Below are positions 38,892 through 47,169 of a stretch of 64,000 nt of DNA, one piece after another. The notes under the pieces were generated by a model, which did not search any database, was not told the origin of the DNA, and worked only from the letters and a program-made list of their open reading frames with translations. Every line of letters begins with the position of its first letter. The stretch's first letter is position 1. Position numbers and translations under genes: made by a program. The stretch is from Lagierella massiliensis (GTDB lineage: Bacteria > Bacillota > Clostridia > Tissierellales > Peptoniphilaceae): positions 25,228 through 89,227 of the forward strand of contig JAUNLT010000006.1 of NCBI GenBank assembly GCA_030532135.1, read 5' to 3'.

Positions 38892-39134
38892 ATGCGAATT
38901 GATAAATTTTTAAAAAATTCAAGAATAATAAAGAGAAGAACGGTGGCTAAGGAAGCCTGTGATGGCAAGAGAGTAAAAATTAATGGTAAGGTTTGTAAAG
39001 CTGGTGATGAAGTTTCTCTTGGAGACATTATAGAAGTATCGTTTGGAACTGGAACAATAAAGGTTAGGGTTTTAAAGTTAATGGACAATCCAAGAAAAAA
39101 TGAGGCTTCCGATATGATAGAAAGGGTAGACTGA
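38892..39134 (+). CDS. rqcP: S4-domain protein, RqcP/Hsp15-like
   Basis: An 80-residue S4 RNA-binding protein (MRIDKFLKNSRIIKRRTVAKEAC; GKVCKAGDEVSLGD). In Bacillus RqcP stabilises tRNA on obstructed 50S subunits during alanine tailing in ribosome quality control. The position before a DivIC-like gene and an S1-domain gene matches yabO-divIC-yabR, which supports the name. Its stop overlaps the next start. Confidence 0.85.
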   Translation: MRIDKFLKNSRIIKRRTVAKEACDGKRVKINGKVCKAGDEVSLGDIIEVSFGTGTIKVRVLKLMDNPRKNEASDMIERVD

Positions 39135-39424
39135 TGAAAAAAAATAAAACTTTATCAAAAAGGAAGAGAAGCAATTTGATTTTTGTCATTTTTATTCTAA
39201 CATTTACATATTTCCCATATGCATTAGCTAAACAGAGTTTGAAAATTTCAGCTTATGAAAAGGAATTAAATATGTATACAACTAAAAAACAAGAATTAGT
39301 TGAAGAAATATCAGATCTAAAAAAAGATTATGAAAACCGTGAATCATTAGAATTTGCAGAAAAAATTGCTAGAGAAAAATTAGGTATGATAAAACCAAAA
39401 GAGTATCTGGTGAAACAAAAATAG
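39134..39424 (+). CDS. Septum formation initiator (DivIC/FtsL-like)
   Basis: A 96-residue bitopic membrane protein: a basic N-terminus (about 1-14), one membrane segment (about 15-35), then an extracellular coiled coil (KKQELVEEISDLKKDYENR) and the FAEKIAREKLGMIKP motif of the DivIC/FtsB family. It works with FtsL and DivIB in the divisome. Position after rqcP agrees with divIC. Confidence 0.85.
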   Translation: MKKNKTLSKRKRSNLIFVIFILTFTYFPYALAKQSLKISAYEKELNMYTTKKQELVEEISDLKKDYENRESLEFAEKIAREKLGMIKPKEYLVKQK

Positions 39425-39431
39425 TTTATCG

Positions 39432-39461
39432 TTGACAAATCTATAATCTTATTCGTATAAT
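39432..39461 (+). promoter_or_regulatory. Sigma-A type promoter
   Basis: TTGACA at 39432-39437 and TATAAT at 39456-39461, 18-base spacer, 36 bases before the ATG of the S1-domain gene. Confidence 0.75.
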
Positions 39462-39496
39462 TTTAAGTATAATATTTTAGGAGGATTAATTATTAA

Positions 39497-39898
39497 ATGT
39501 CTATTTCTGTAGGACAGATATTGGAAGGAAAAGTTACAGGAATTACCAATTTTGGAGCATTTGTTTCTTTTCCAGAGGGAGAAAACGGTCTTGTACATAT
39601 TTCTGAGATTTCAAACGAATATGTAGAAAAGATTGATGACTTTTTAAAAGTAAATGATAAGGTTAAGGTTAAGGTTATTTCAATTAAAGATGGAAAAGTG
39701 AGTCTTTCCATTAAACAAGCTGAAAAGAAAACTTCAAGACCTGAAGAAATTAACTGGAATGATCAATCTGAAAATAAGGATATGTCCTTTGAAGATAAAA
39801 TCTCAAAATTTTTAAAGGAATCAAATGAGAAATATGTAGAAATGAGAACTCGAGACAATAAGAGGAAACAAGGCAACCGTAAATCTAAGAGTTATTAA
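39497..39898 (+). CDS. S1 RNA-binding domain protein (YabR-like)
   Basis: A 133-residue protein with one S1 domain (about 5-75; GQILEGKVTGITNFGAFVSF, VHISEIS, KVKVKVISIKDGKVSLSIK) and a Lys/Arg-rich tail. Its relatives downstream of divIC bind RNA or the ribosome; the exact role is unclear. TTAGGAGG lies upstream. A terminator follows immediately. Confidence 0.87.
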   Translation: MSISVGQILEGKVTGITNFGAFVSFPEGENGLVHISEISNEYVEKIDDFLKVNDKVKVKVISIKDGKVSLSIKQAEKKTSRPEEINWNDQSENKDMSFEDKISKFLKESNEKYVEMRTRDNKRKQGNRKSKSY

Positions 39899-39927
39899 AA
39901 CCGGAACTACCGGTTTTATTTTTTTAA
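39897..39927 (+). terminator. Intrinsic terminator just upstream of tilS
   Basis: AAAACCGG AACTA CCGGTTTT followed by ATTTTTTT. It overlaps the end of the S1-domain gene and ends 4-5 bases before the tilS ATG. Confidence 0.88.
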
Positions 39928-39931
39928 AATT

Positions 39932-41290
39932 ATGATAGATAAAATAGAAAAATATATTAATGAAAACAATTTAATAAAAGAAAATGAAAATATAGTTGTA
40001 GGTTTTTCAGGAGGAGCAGATTCAGTCTTATTATTATATGCTCTAAGTGAATTACAAAAAGTACACAAATACAATATAGTATCTGTTCATTTAAATCACC
40101 AAATAAGAGAAGAAGATGCAATAAGAGATCAAAAATTTGCGAAGGACTTTTCTAATTCTTTGGGAATTAAGTGTTTTATATTTTCAGTAGATATTAAAAA
40201 ATATGCTACTGACAATAAGATATCTGTTGAAGATGCAGGTAGAATAGTTCGCTACCAAAAATTTAGAGAAGTTCTAAACAATTACTTTAAAAAAGGAGTA
40301 ATTGCTGTAGGACATCATAAAAATGACGATGCAGAGACAATTTTATTAAACCTAATTAGAGGAAGTGGAAGCAATGGACTTTCAGGTATTAAACCTAAAA
40401 ATAAAGAAATTGTAAGACCATTATTGAATTTAAGTAAATTGGAAATAAAAAGTTATTTGCATGAGAATAAGATTCCCTATGTCGAAGATAAAACTAATTT
40501 TGAAAATGATTATATTAGAAATAAAATCAGAAATATTTTAATTCCTACCATAGAAAAAGATTTTAACCCTAATTTTGTAGATGCACTTACTAGATCTTCT
40601 AAAATTTTAGAAGAAGAAAATGATTTTTTAGATAAATATGTCTTAGACCAATTAAATATCTGTGACAGTGGTTTTTATTCAATGCTCGATATAAAAAATT
40701 TTTCAAAGTATCATTTAGCTGTGCAACGAAGGATTATTCTAAAATTTTATGAAATTTTTAAAGGGAATAAAAAGGATATAACTTTTAATAATATAGAAAC
40801 AATTAGAGAGTTAATACTATATAATAAAGGAGAATTTTATCTTGAAAAATATTTATTCTACCTGGCCTATGGGTATTTATATATAGTAGACTTAAATAAA
40901 ATACCAAAAACAAAAACAATTCTTATAAAATCAGAGGGTCAATATAGATTTTCTAATAAAGTTATAAAGGTGAAAAAGGTTTTAAATGAAGAAGTTAAGC
41001 TTTATAAAAACCAGGTGGTTTTTCCAACGTATCTCTTAGAAGAAGGGATTTTACTTAGAAGTAGAAGAGATGGAGATAAAATAAGGCTTAAGGGATATTC
41101 TAAAAAACTTAAAGATATTTTTATAGATGAAAAGGTGCCTAAACATTTGAGAGACTTAATTCCGATTTTTATATATAAAAATGATATAATATGGATTAAT
41201 GGGTTTAGAAGAGTAAACAAATATTTTTTAGACCCTAAAGATGATTTTATGGTAATGATAGAAGTGGAGGATTTAGATTATGTTAAATAA
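39932..41290 (+). CDS. tilS: tRNA(Ile)-lysidine synthase
   Basis: Makes lysidine at C34 of tRNA-Ile(CAU), an essential ATP-dependent step. The 452-residue protein has the PP-loop GFSGGADSVLLLYAL near residue 25, SVHLNHQIREEDA, GHHKNDDAETILLNLIRGSG, and a TilS C-terminal domain (LLRSRRDGDKIRL; RDLIPIFIYKND). No Shine-Dalgarno sequence is visible before the ATG, which lies right after a terminator. Its 3' end overlaps hpt. Confidence 0.93.
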   Translation: MIDKIEKYINENNLIKENENIVVGFSGGADSVLLLYALSELQKVHKYNIVSVHLNHQIREEDAIRDQKFAKDFSNSLGIKCFIFSVDIKKYATDNKISVEDAGRIVRYQKFREVLNNYFKKGVIAVGHHKNDDAETILLNLIRGSGSNGLSGIKPKNKEIVRPLLNLSKLEIKSYLHENKIPYVEDKTNFENDYIRNKIRNILIPTIEKDFNPNFVDALTRSSKILEEENDFLDKYVLDQLNICDSGFYSMLDIKNFSKYHLAVQRRIILKFYEIFKGNKKDITFNNIETIRELILYNKGEFYLEKYLFYLAYGYLYIVDLNKIPKTKTILIKSEGQYRFSNKVIKVKKVLNEEVKLYKNQVVFPTYLLEEGILLRSRRDGDKIRLKGYSKKLKDIFIDEKVPKHLRDLIPIFIYKNDIIWINGFRRVNKYFLDPKDDFMVMIEVEDLDYVK

Positions 41291-41837
41291 AAATGCAGAT
41301 TATATAAAAGAAGTTTTGGTTTCAGAAAAAGAATTGAATAATAGACTAGATGAGATGGCTCTTGAAATATCTGAAAAATACAAAGATAGCAATAAAGAAT
41401 TGCTTGTAGTAGGTATTTTAAGAGGTGCCGTTATATTTATGTCAAACCTTATTACAAGATTAGATCTAGAAGTTAAAATTGACTTTATGGCTGTTTCAAG
41501 CTATGGAACTGAATCTAAATCATCAGGTGTTGTTAGGATCTTAAAGGACTTAGAAGAAGATATTGAAGGAAAAGATGTACTTATAGTTGAAGATATAATA
41601 GATTCAGGAAACACTCTCAACTACTTGACAAAGAACCTACAAGATAGGGGTGCTAATTCAGTTGCTGTTGCAACTTTACTTGATAAACCCGATAGAAGAA
41701 AGGTTAATGTAGCAGTAGATTTTGTAGGTTTTAAAATTCCGGATGAATTTATTGTTGGGTATGGTCTTGATTTTGATCAACAACATAGAAATTTACCGTT
41801 TATAGCAGCATTAAAAGAAGAGTATTACACGAAATAG
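41280..41837 (+). CDS. hpt: Hypoxanthine phosphoribosyltransferase
   Basis: Salvages hypoxanthine and guanine with PRPP. The 185 residues contain LLVVGILRGAVIFMSNL, the flexible-loop MAVSSYG, the PRPP motif VLIVEDIIDSGNTL, and DFVGFKIPDEFIVGYGLD. It overlaps tilS by 11 bases and precedes ftsH, as in many Firmicutes. Confidence 0.95.
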   Translation: MLNKNADYIKEVLVSEKELNNRLDEMALEISEKYKDSNKELLVVGILRGAVIFMSNLITRLDLEVKIDFMAVSSYGTESKSSGVVRILKDLEEDIEGKDVLIVEDIIDSGNTLNYLTKNLQDRGANSVAVATLLDKPDRRKVNVAVDFVGFKIPDEFIVGYGLDFDQQHRNLPFIAALKEEYYTK

Positions 41838-41846
41838 GAGGATGTT

Positions 41847-43754
41847 TTGAGAAAAAAAGCAGGTAGTATTCTTTATTATTTAGGTCCTTTGTTATTTTTA
41901 TTGGTGCTAGTATCGATTTTTACAAAGGGATTTACTCAACCTGAAGAAATACCAGTAAATGAACTTATAAAATACGTTGAGGACAATAAAATAAAGACTT
42001 TGACAAGACAAGGAAACAATGTAATTATAACTACTAAAAAAGATGAGGAGAAATTTCAAACCTTCTTGCCTGAAGATCTTTCAGATAATTTTTATAATGA
42101 ATATTTACAGGACAAAGTAGAATCAGGAAATATTGAACTTATAGGAAAGCCTGTTCAGGATAATACAAGATTTTGGAATACCTTAATAAATGTTTTATTC
42201 TTTGCATTTACAATATTTATAGTTTGGTTTGTAATAATGGGTAATGTGCAAAAAAGTGGAGGAAATTCAGTTGCAAATTTCGGAAAGAGTAGGGCGAAAC
42301 TATATAAAGAGGAGTCGTCGGTAACTTTTGATGAAGTTGCGGGGCTAAAGGAAGAAAAAGAAGAGCTAGAAGAAATTGTAGACTTTTTAAAAAATCCTAA
42401 AAAGTACATTGAAATTGGAGCAAGAATACCAAAAGGAGTTTTATTGGTGGGGCCTCCAGGTACAGGAAAAACTTATCTTTCTAGGGCTGTTGCTGGCGAG
42501 GCAAAGGTTCCTTTCTTCAGTATTTCAGGATCTGATTTTGTTGAAATGTATGTGGGTGTAGGTGCATCAAGAGTTAGGGATTTATTTAAAGATGCAAAGA
42601 AAAATGCACCTTGCATTATATTTATAGATGAGATTGATGCAGTAGGAAGAAAAAGAGGTGCAGGACTAGGAGGAGGCCATGATGAGAGGGAACAAACTTT
42701 AAACCAACTACTTGTAGAAATGGATGGGTTTGGTAAAAATGAAGGTATTATTGTCATGGCAGCAACTAACCGACCTGATATTTTAGATCCTGCAATTTTA
42801 AGACCTGGAAGATTTGACAGAAGGGTCTATATAGGAATTCCCGACGTTAGAGAAAGAGAAGCTATATTAAGAGTCCATACAAAAAATAAAAAACTGGATA
42901 GCGATGTGGATTTACAATCTGTGGCTAAATCTACAACAGGGTTCACTCCAGCAGATTTAGAAAATTTAACCAATGAAGCTGCTTTAATTTCTGCAAGAGA
43001 AAATAAAAAATCTATTACGGCAAAAATATTTGATGAAGCTACAATAAAAGTTGTGGCAGGACCTGAAAAAAAATCAGCAGTAGTAATTGAAAAAGAAAGA
43101 GTTTTAACAGCTTATCATGAAGCAGGCCATGCTATAGTTTCAAGGCTTCTTCCAGATACAGATCCAGTTCATATGATAACTATTGTTCCAAGAGGAAGAG
43201 CGGGAGGATTTACTTCGTTTTTACCTGAAGAAGATAGAACTTATATGACAAAAAATGGAATGAAACACGAAATCATAACTTTATTGGGTGGAAGATGTGC
43301 AGAGCATTTAGTTCTTGATGATATTTCAACAGGTGCTTCAAATGACATCCAAAGAGCTACAAAAATTGCAAGGGCAATGATTACTCAATACGGTATGAGT
43401 GAAAAACTTGGACCAATAATGTATGATTCAGATTCAGATGAAGTTTTTGTTGGAAAGGAGTTTGGGAAATCTAAGCACTATTCCGATAAGATAGCTTATG
43501 AGATTGATGAAGAGATTAGAAAGACAATAAAAGACTCTTTTGAAAAGGCTATTTCTCTACTAAAAGAAAATATAGATTTACTTCACAAGTTAGCTAAAGT
43601 TCTTCTTGAGAAAGAGACAATAGACGCAGAGGAATTTGAAGAAATATTCCATAGGTATAATGCTGAAAATATAAAAGAAACTCCACCTGAGCTTTTGGAA
43701 AAAGTGCAAAAAAATGATAAAAAAATAGAAGACAAAATTTCAGGAGATGAATAA
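41847..43754 (+). CDS. ftsH: ATP-dependent zinc metalloprotease FtsH
   Basis: A membrane AAA+ protease of 635 residues. Two membrane segments (about 7-27 and 108-130) flank an external domain. Walker A GPPGTGKT is near 200-208, Walker [12 protein letters not shown] follows, and the second region of homology is [18 protein letters not shown]-like (split: [19 protein letters not shown]). The zinc motif H424-EAG-H428 is intact. The start is TTG 5 bases after AGGAGG. It degrades misassembled membrane proteins and regulators. Confidence 0.96.
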   Translation: MRKKAGSILYYLGPLLFLLVLVSIFTKGFTQPEEIPVNELIKYVEDNKIKTLTRQGNNVIITTKKDEEKFQTFLPEDLSDNFYNEYLQDKVESGNIELIGKPVQDNTRFWNTLINVLFFAFTIFIVWFVIMGNVQKSGGNSVANFGKSRAKLYKEESSVTFDEVAGLKEEKEELEEIVDFLKNPKKYIEIGARIPKGVLLVGPPGTGKTYLSRAVAGEAKVPFFSISGSDFVEMYVGVGASRVRDLFKDAKKNAPCIIFIDEIDAVGRKRGAGLGGGHDEREQTLNQLLVEMDGFGKNEGIIVMAATNRPDILDPAILRPGRFDRRVYIGIPDVREREAILRVHTKNKKLDSDVDLQSVAKSTTGFTPADLENLTNEAALISARENKKSITAKIFDEATIKVVAGPEKKSAVVIEKERVLTAYHEAGHAIVSRLLPDTDPVHMITIVPRGRAGGFTSFLPEEDRTYMTKNGMKHEIITLLGGRCAEHLVLDDISTGASNDIQRATKIARAMITQYGMSEKLGPIMYDSDSDEVFVGKEFGKSKHYSDKIAYEIDEEIRKTIKDSFEKAISLLKENIDLLHKLAKVLLEKETIDAEEFEEIFHRYNAENIKETPPELLEKVQKNDKKIEDKISGDE

Positions 43755-44220
43755 AAAGATGGATTATAAGAGTTTTTTAAATATTATTTATATTATTATT
43801 ATGCTTGTAGTACTTGGACAGATTTACGGTATATATAATGCTAAAAAATCAGATAAGGGAAATTTGATTGCATATTTTAATCCCCATTCTAGATTTTTGA
43901 TTGCGTTTTTGGCAGGAATGTTAGTGCTACTTGCAGCATATACTTTAACCCTTAAAGATTATTTTGGAATTGTATACTTAATTTCAGGATTTGGTTTTGC
44001 ATATATTGCATATCAAAAAATATATTTACATGAAAATGGTATTTTATATGGTTCTAAATTTACTAAATGGGAAGATATTAAAAAATGGAGCTATAATGAA
44101 AGAACAAAAAATCTTCAGCTAGTTACAGGTTCTGGAAAGAGACAAAAGCGTATAATTCCTGTAGCATTAGATGATAAAAGTCAAGTTATGACTATTATAA
44201 AACAAAAGAAGAAAAGATAA
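43747..44220 (+). CDS. Conserved membrane protein of unknown function
   Basis: A 157-residue protein with three hydrophobic segments (about 8-28, 42-64 and 69-85), followed by a basic cytoplasmic domain (KWEDIKKWSYNERTKNLQL) that resembles small PH-like or DUF5673 domains. I do not know its function. It starts inside the ftsH 3' end. An ATG at 43759 is an alternative start, and the ribosome site AGGAG does not decide clearly between them. Confidence 0.65.
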   Translation: MNKKMDYKSFLNIIYIIIMLVVLGQIYGIYNAKKSDKGNLIAYFNPHSRFLIAFLAGMLVLLAAYTLTLKDYFGIVYLISGFGFAYIAYQKIYLHENGILYGSKFTKWEDIKKWSYNERTKNLQLVTGSGKRQKRIIPVALDDKSQVMTIIKQKKKR

Positions 44221-44225
44221 TTAAA

Positions 44226-44253
44226 TACCCCCTAACCGCAAGGATAGGGGGTA
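44226..44253 (+). terminator. Strong hairpin with GCAA tetraloop before coaX
   Basis: TACCCCCTA pairs with TAGGGGGTA, then an A-A mismatch and CC/GG closed by GCAA, a GNRA tetraloop. Only a short A5T3 stretch follows, so it may be a weak terminator, a processing site or a structured leader. Confidence 0.55.
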
Positions 44254-44283
44254 AAAATTTAATGGGGAAGTGATATTATTTTA

Positions 44284-45054
44284 TTGGCAATTGACGTTGG
44301 AAATACTCATATGAAATTTGGGGTATTTGATGATAAAAATTTAATCTATACATGGACTATTAACACTAAATTAGAAAAAACATCTGATGAGTTAGGGCTT
44401 CAGATAAAATCATTTTTAGAATTTGGGAATATTAAGCCTGAGAATCTTGAAAATATAATTATGTCCTCAGTTGTTCCCAATGTATTGAGGGCAGTTGAAT
44501 CTGCTTGTATGAGATATTTAAACAAAAAACCATACTTAATAAGTGAAGTAGAAAATTTAGGCATTGTAAACAATTATCCAAATAAGGATGAGGTTGGTAT
44601 GGATAGGCTTGTTACGGCAAGTTCAGCTTATCACAAGTACGGTGCACCTTGTATTATAGTTGATCTTGGTACTGCAATTACTTTAGATTATGTATGCAAG
44701 GATGGTAATTATCATGGGGGCTTAATAGCTCCTGGTATTGAAATTTCTACAGATGCACTTTTTACAAAAACAGCTAAACTTCCTAAGATAGATTTAGTAA
44801 AACCTGAAAGAGTTATAGGATCATCTACAAGAGAGAGTATGCAATCGGGTATAGTTTATGGTTTTATAGGAATGGTAGACTTTTTAATAGAAAAGATTTT
44901 ACAAGAGCAGAACTTAAAAAGTGACGAAGTTAATATTGTAGGAACAGGTGGGTTTGCAGGACTTATTTCTAAACATAGTAAGTATATAACAAAAATAGAC
45001 AAAAATCTTGCAATGGAAGGCTTAAGAGTAATTTATGAAAAAAACTTTGAATAA
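44284..45054 (+). CDS. coaX: Type III pantothenate kinase
   Basis: First step of coenzyme A synthesis from pantothenate, ASKHA fold, 256 residues. Motifs are AIDVGNTHMKFGVF (phosphate loop), GMDRLVTASSAYHKYG, IIVDLGTAITLDYV and GGLIAPGIEIS. The start is TTG at 44284. GGGGAAGTGA lies upstream at slightly long spacing. The 3' end overlaps dusB by 20 bases. Confidence 0.93.
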   Translation: MAIDVGNTHMKFGVFDDKNLIYTWTINTKLEKTSDELGLQIKSFLEFGNIKPENLENIIMSSVVPNVLRAVESACMRYLNKKPYLISEVENLGIVNNYPNKDEVGMDRLVTASSAYHKYGAPCIIVDLGTAITLDYVCKDGNYHGGLIAPGIEISTDALFTKTAKLPKIDLVKPERVIGSSTRESMQSGIVYGFIGMVDFLIEKILQEQNLKSDEVNIVGTGGFAGLISKHSKYITKIDKNLAMEGLRVIYEKNFE

Positions 45055-46003
45055 AAAAATTGTAATTGGAAATTTAGAATTAAGAAATAATTTATTTATG
45101 GCTCCTATGGCTGGAATAACGGATAGAGCATTTAGGGAAATTGTTACAGAATTTGGATCAGGACTTAATTTCACCGAGATGGTATCAGCTAAAGGACTTT
45201 TCTATAAGGATAAAAACACAAAAAGGCTTATGGATAGGGGGAAAGAAACCAATTTAAGTATTCAAATTTTTGGAAGTGATCCTAAAATAATGGGAAATGT
45301 AGTTAGAGAATATATTAACGATGATGAGAGATTTCAAGCTGTTGATATTAACATGGGTTGTCCTGCACCAAAAATTGTAAAAAACAATGATGGTAGTGCA
45401 CTTATGAAAGATTTACCCCTTGCAGAAAAAGTTATAACCGAGGTTGTAAAAAACTCAAAAAAACCCGTTAGTGTCAAATTTAGACTAGGATGGGATGAAG
45501 AAAGTATTAATTATTTAGAACTTGGTAAAATTTGTGAAGAGTCAGGCGTATCATTTGTAACTTTACACCCTAGAACAAGAAAAGCTTTTTATTCAGGTAG
45601 AGCAGATTGGGAAGCAATCGCAAATTTAAAGAGTAGATTAAAAATACCTGTTATAGGAAATGGTGATGTTAATTCTCCAGAAGATATTTTAAATATGTTC
45701 AAATTTACAGGATGTGATGGAATATCTCTTGCTAGGGGAGCTTTAGAAAATCCATTCTTATTTAATAGGCAAGAAAAGCCGGAAATGTCTAAAATTTTAG
45801 AACTTATAATAAAACATTTAAATCTCAAGTGTCTATACTTAGGAGAAAAAGTAGGCGTAACAGAGATGAGAAAGCATATTAATTGGTATTTAAAAGGGTA
45901 TAGAAACTCTAAAGAGATTAAAAATGAAATTAATAAAATTACATCTAAAATTGAAGTAGAGAAAATTTTAAAGGATTATTTAGAAGAATATAATGAGAAA
46001 TAG
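45035..46003 (+). CDS. dusB: tRNA-dihydrouridine synthase
   Basis: An FMN-dependent enzyme reducing uridines in the tRNA D-loop, 322 residues. Signatures are LFMAPMAGITDRAFR, the active-site DINMGCPAPKIVKNNDGSAL with the catalytic Cys, VKFRLGWDEES and VIGNGDVNSPED. It is the last gene of the ftsH-coaX-dusB run, and its stop codon lies in a terminator stem. Confidence 0.93.
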   Translation: MKKTLNKKIVIGNLELRNNLFMAPMAGITDRAFREIVTEFGSGLNFTEMVSAKGLFYKDKNTKRLMDRGKETNLSIQIFGSDPKIMGNVVREYINDDERFQAVDINMGCPAPKIVKNNDGSALMKDLPLAEKVITEVVKNSKKPVSVKFRLGWDEESINYLELGKICEESGVSFVTLHPRTRKAFYSGRADWEAIANLKSRLKIPVIGNGDVNSPEDILNMFKFTGCDGISLARGALENPFLFNRQEKPEMSKILELIIKHLNLKCLYLGEKVGVTEMRKHINWYLKGYRNSKEIKNEINKITSKIEVEKILKDYLEEYNEK

Positions 46004-46027
46004 GATTAATTCTATTTCTCATTTTTT
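45992..46027 (+). terminator. Intrinsic terminator after dusB
   Basis: AATGAGAAATAG and CTATTTCTCATT form a 12-base perfect stem with an 8-base loop, followed by T6. It includes the dusB stop and separates the core genes from the selenoprotein operon. Confidence 0.9.
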
Positions 46028-46059
46028 GTATAAGAAAAATAAATAAATAACAGAATAAT

Positions 46060-46087
46060 TTGACAGATATAAAATCTGTCTTATAAT
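46060..46087 (+). promoter_or_regulatory. Promoter of the sao operon with operator-like dyad
   Basis: TTGACA (46060-46065) and TATAAT (46082-46087) with a 16-base spacer. A dyad GACAGAT (46062-46068) / ATCTGTC (46074-46080) fills the promoter, a place where a repressor would block RNA polymerase. It does not match the MerR operator at 51733. The start codon is 44 bases downstream. Confidence 0.8.
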
Positions 46088-46130
46088 TGTATAAGGAAAC
46101 TTTTTTAATAAATGGAAAAGGGTGTACATA

Positions 46131-46394
46131 ATGAATAGAGTTTTAGTTGAATTTATAAATACTTGACCAAGTTGTGACTCCATAGGGAGAAATGTCAAGG
46201 ATGTGGCAAAAGAATTTGGTGACAAGGTAGAAGTGAAAATTTACAATCAAGGAAAAGATATGGTTTCTTTACAAAAGTATGGGATGGTGTTTCAAGGAAC
46301 TATGATCATAAATGAAAAGAAGAAATTAACCAAGTTAAGTCTTAAAAATATTAGAACTGAAATTGCTCAAGCTGTTGAGGAACTGGATGGATAG
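46131..46394 (+). CDS. saoT: Thioredoxin-like selenoprotein SaoT (UGA = Sec12)
   Basis: An 87-residue thioredoxin-fold protein if TGA at 46164-46166 is read as selenocysteine. The redox motif is then T-Sec-P-S-C at residues 11-15, where relatives have CPxC. The rest (DVAKEFGDKVEVKIYN; MVFQGTMIINEK) matches a small thioredoxin/redoxin fold with its cis-Pro region altered. Without Sec the ORF would stop after 11 codons. A hairpin CTCC-ATAG-GGAG starts 11 nt after the UGA. AAAGGGTG precedes the ATG. It is first in the operon and probably reduces or carries metal for the other Sao proteins. The gene name is recalled from the SAO locus. Confidence 0.9.
46178..46189 (+). promoter_or_regulatory. SECIS-like hairpin for saoT
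   Basis: CTCC (46178-46181) and GGAG (46186-46189) pair around loop ATAG, 11 nt after the UGA. An outer UGAC/GUCA helix (46175-46178, 46194-46197) is an alternative extension. A loop G at this distance fits SelB recognition. Confidence 0.7.
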
Positions 46395-47169
46395 AGCTAA
46401 ATTTAATAGGCTCTATTTAAATCTTATTTTATTTATTATCATTTTTGCATTTATAGGTATAATTTTAATTTCTGATAATAGATCCAGAGAAGGGGCATTT
46501 AGAATTGGTGCAGGGGATGGTTTTGCAAGTTCAATAGTAAATAAGGTATTGGATAGTGAAAGTTTTGACTTTGACATAGAGACCTATTATATACAGGATT
46601 GTTGAGCTCCTACAGCTCAATGGTCATTGAAATCGGATGTATATGATATTGCAGTAATTTGTACTGATGCTGTTGATAAATTTATAAATGAAACAGAAGA
46701 ATTTGTAATAATTGGTGTGATAACTGAAAATACTGATGTTTTATTAAGAAAAGAAGGTAGTGGTAATAAAATAGGAGTTACAAATAATAAGTACATTTTA
46801 AAAGATTTAGTTGAAAATCTTTACGACAATAATGTTGATGTAGAGTTTATGTCTCCCCACGCTTTTCCATATGCCTATGAAACTAATCAAATAGATGGAT
46901 TTGTTATAGATATAGCATTGCTTAATTCGAGTTTAGAAGGAGAACTGGTAAATTTGTCTGATGGAGACTATGATTCAAATGTAATAATTGCAAATAAAAA
47001 AATAATAAAGGATTATAAATTTAAGAAGTTTATAAAAGCTTATAATAATATGGTTTTAGATTATAATGATAATCCAAAAGAGGATTATTTTGATTATAAA
47101 TTTGGAGAATATGAAGGGAGGAAAAGTGTTTGGAAAGTAAAGTTGAACCAAGTAAATTTAAAAAAATGA
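46387..47169 (+). CDS. saoB: ABC substrate-binding-like selenoprotein SaoB (UGA = Sec73)
   Basis: A 260-residue protein if TGA at 46603-46605 is Sec, giving Cys72-Sec73 in YIQDC-U-APTAQW. An N-terminal membrane anchor (about 8-28) is followed by a periplasmic-binding-like fold (FRIGAGDGFASSIVNKVL; YDIAVICTDAVD; FMSPHAFPYAYETNQIDGFVID). The frame before and after the UGA joins without shift. A SECIS-like hairpin starts 11 nt downstream. ATG at 46387 overlaps saoT and follows GAGGA. The vicinal Cys-Sec pair on the outer face could bind a soft metal and pass it to the SaoP permease. Confidence 0.88.
46617..46630 (+). promoter_or_regulatory. SECIS-like hairpin for saoB
   Basis: TCAAT and ATTGA pair over 5 bases around loop GGTC, starting 11 nt after the UGA. 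The GG in the apical loop is the expected SelB contact. A competing 7-bp stem TTGAGCT/AGCTCAA (46602-46620) includes the UGA itself. Confidence 0.75.

Noticed and set aside
47167-47169. The UGA that ends saoB as a second selenocysteine
   Set aside because: Read-through would add only 16 residues before another UGA, in a region already coding the start of saoP.
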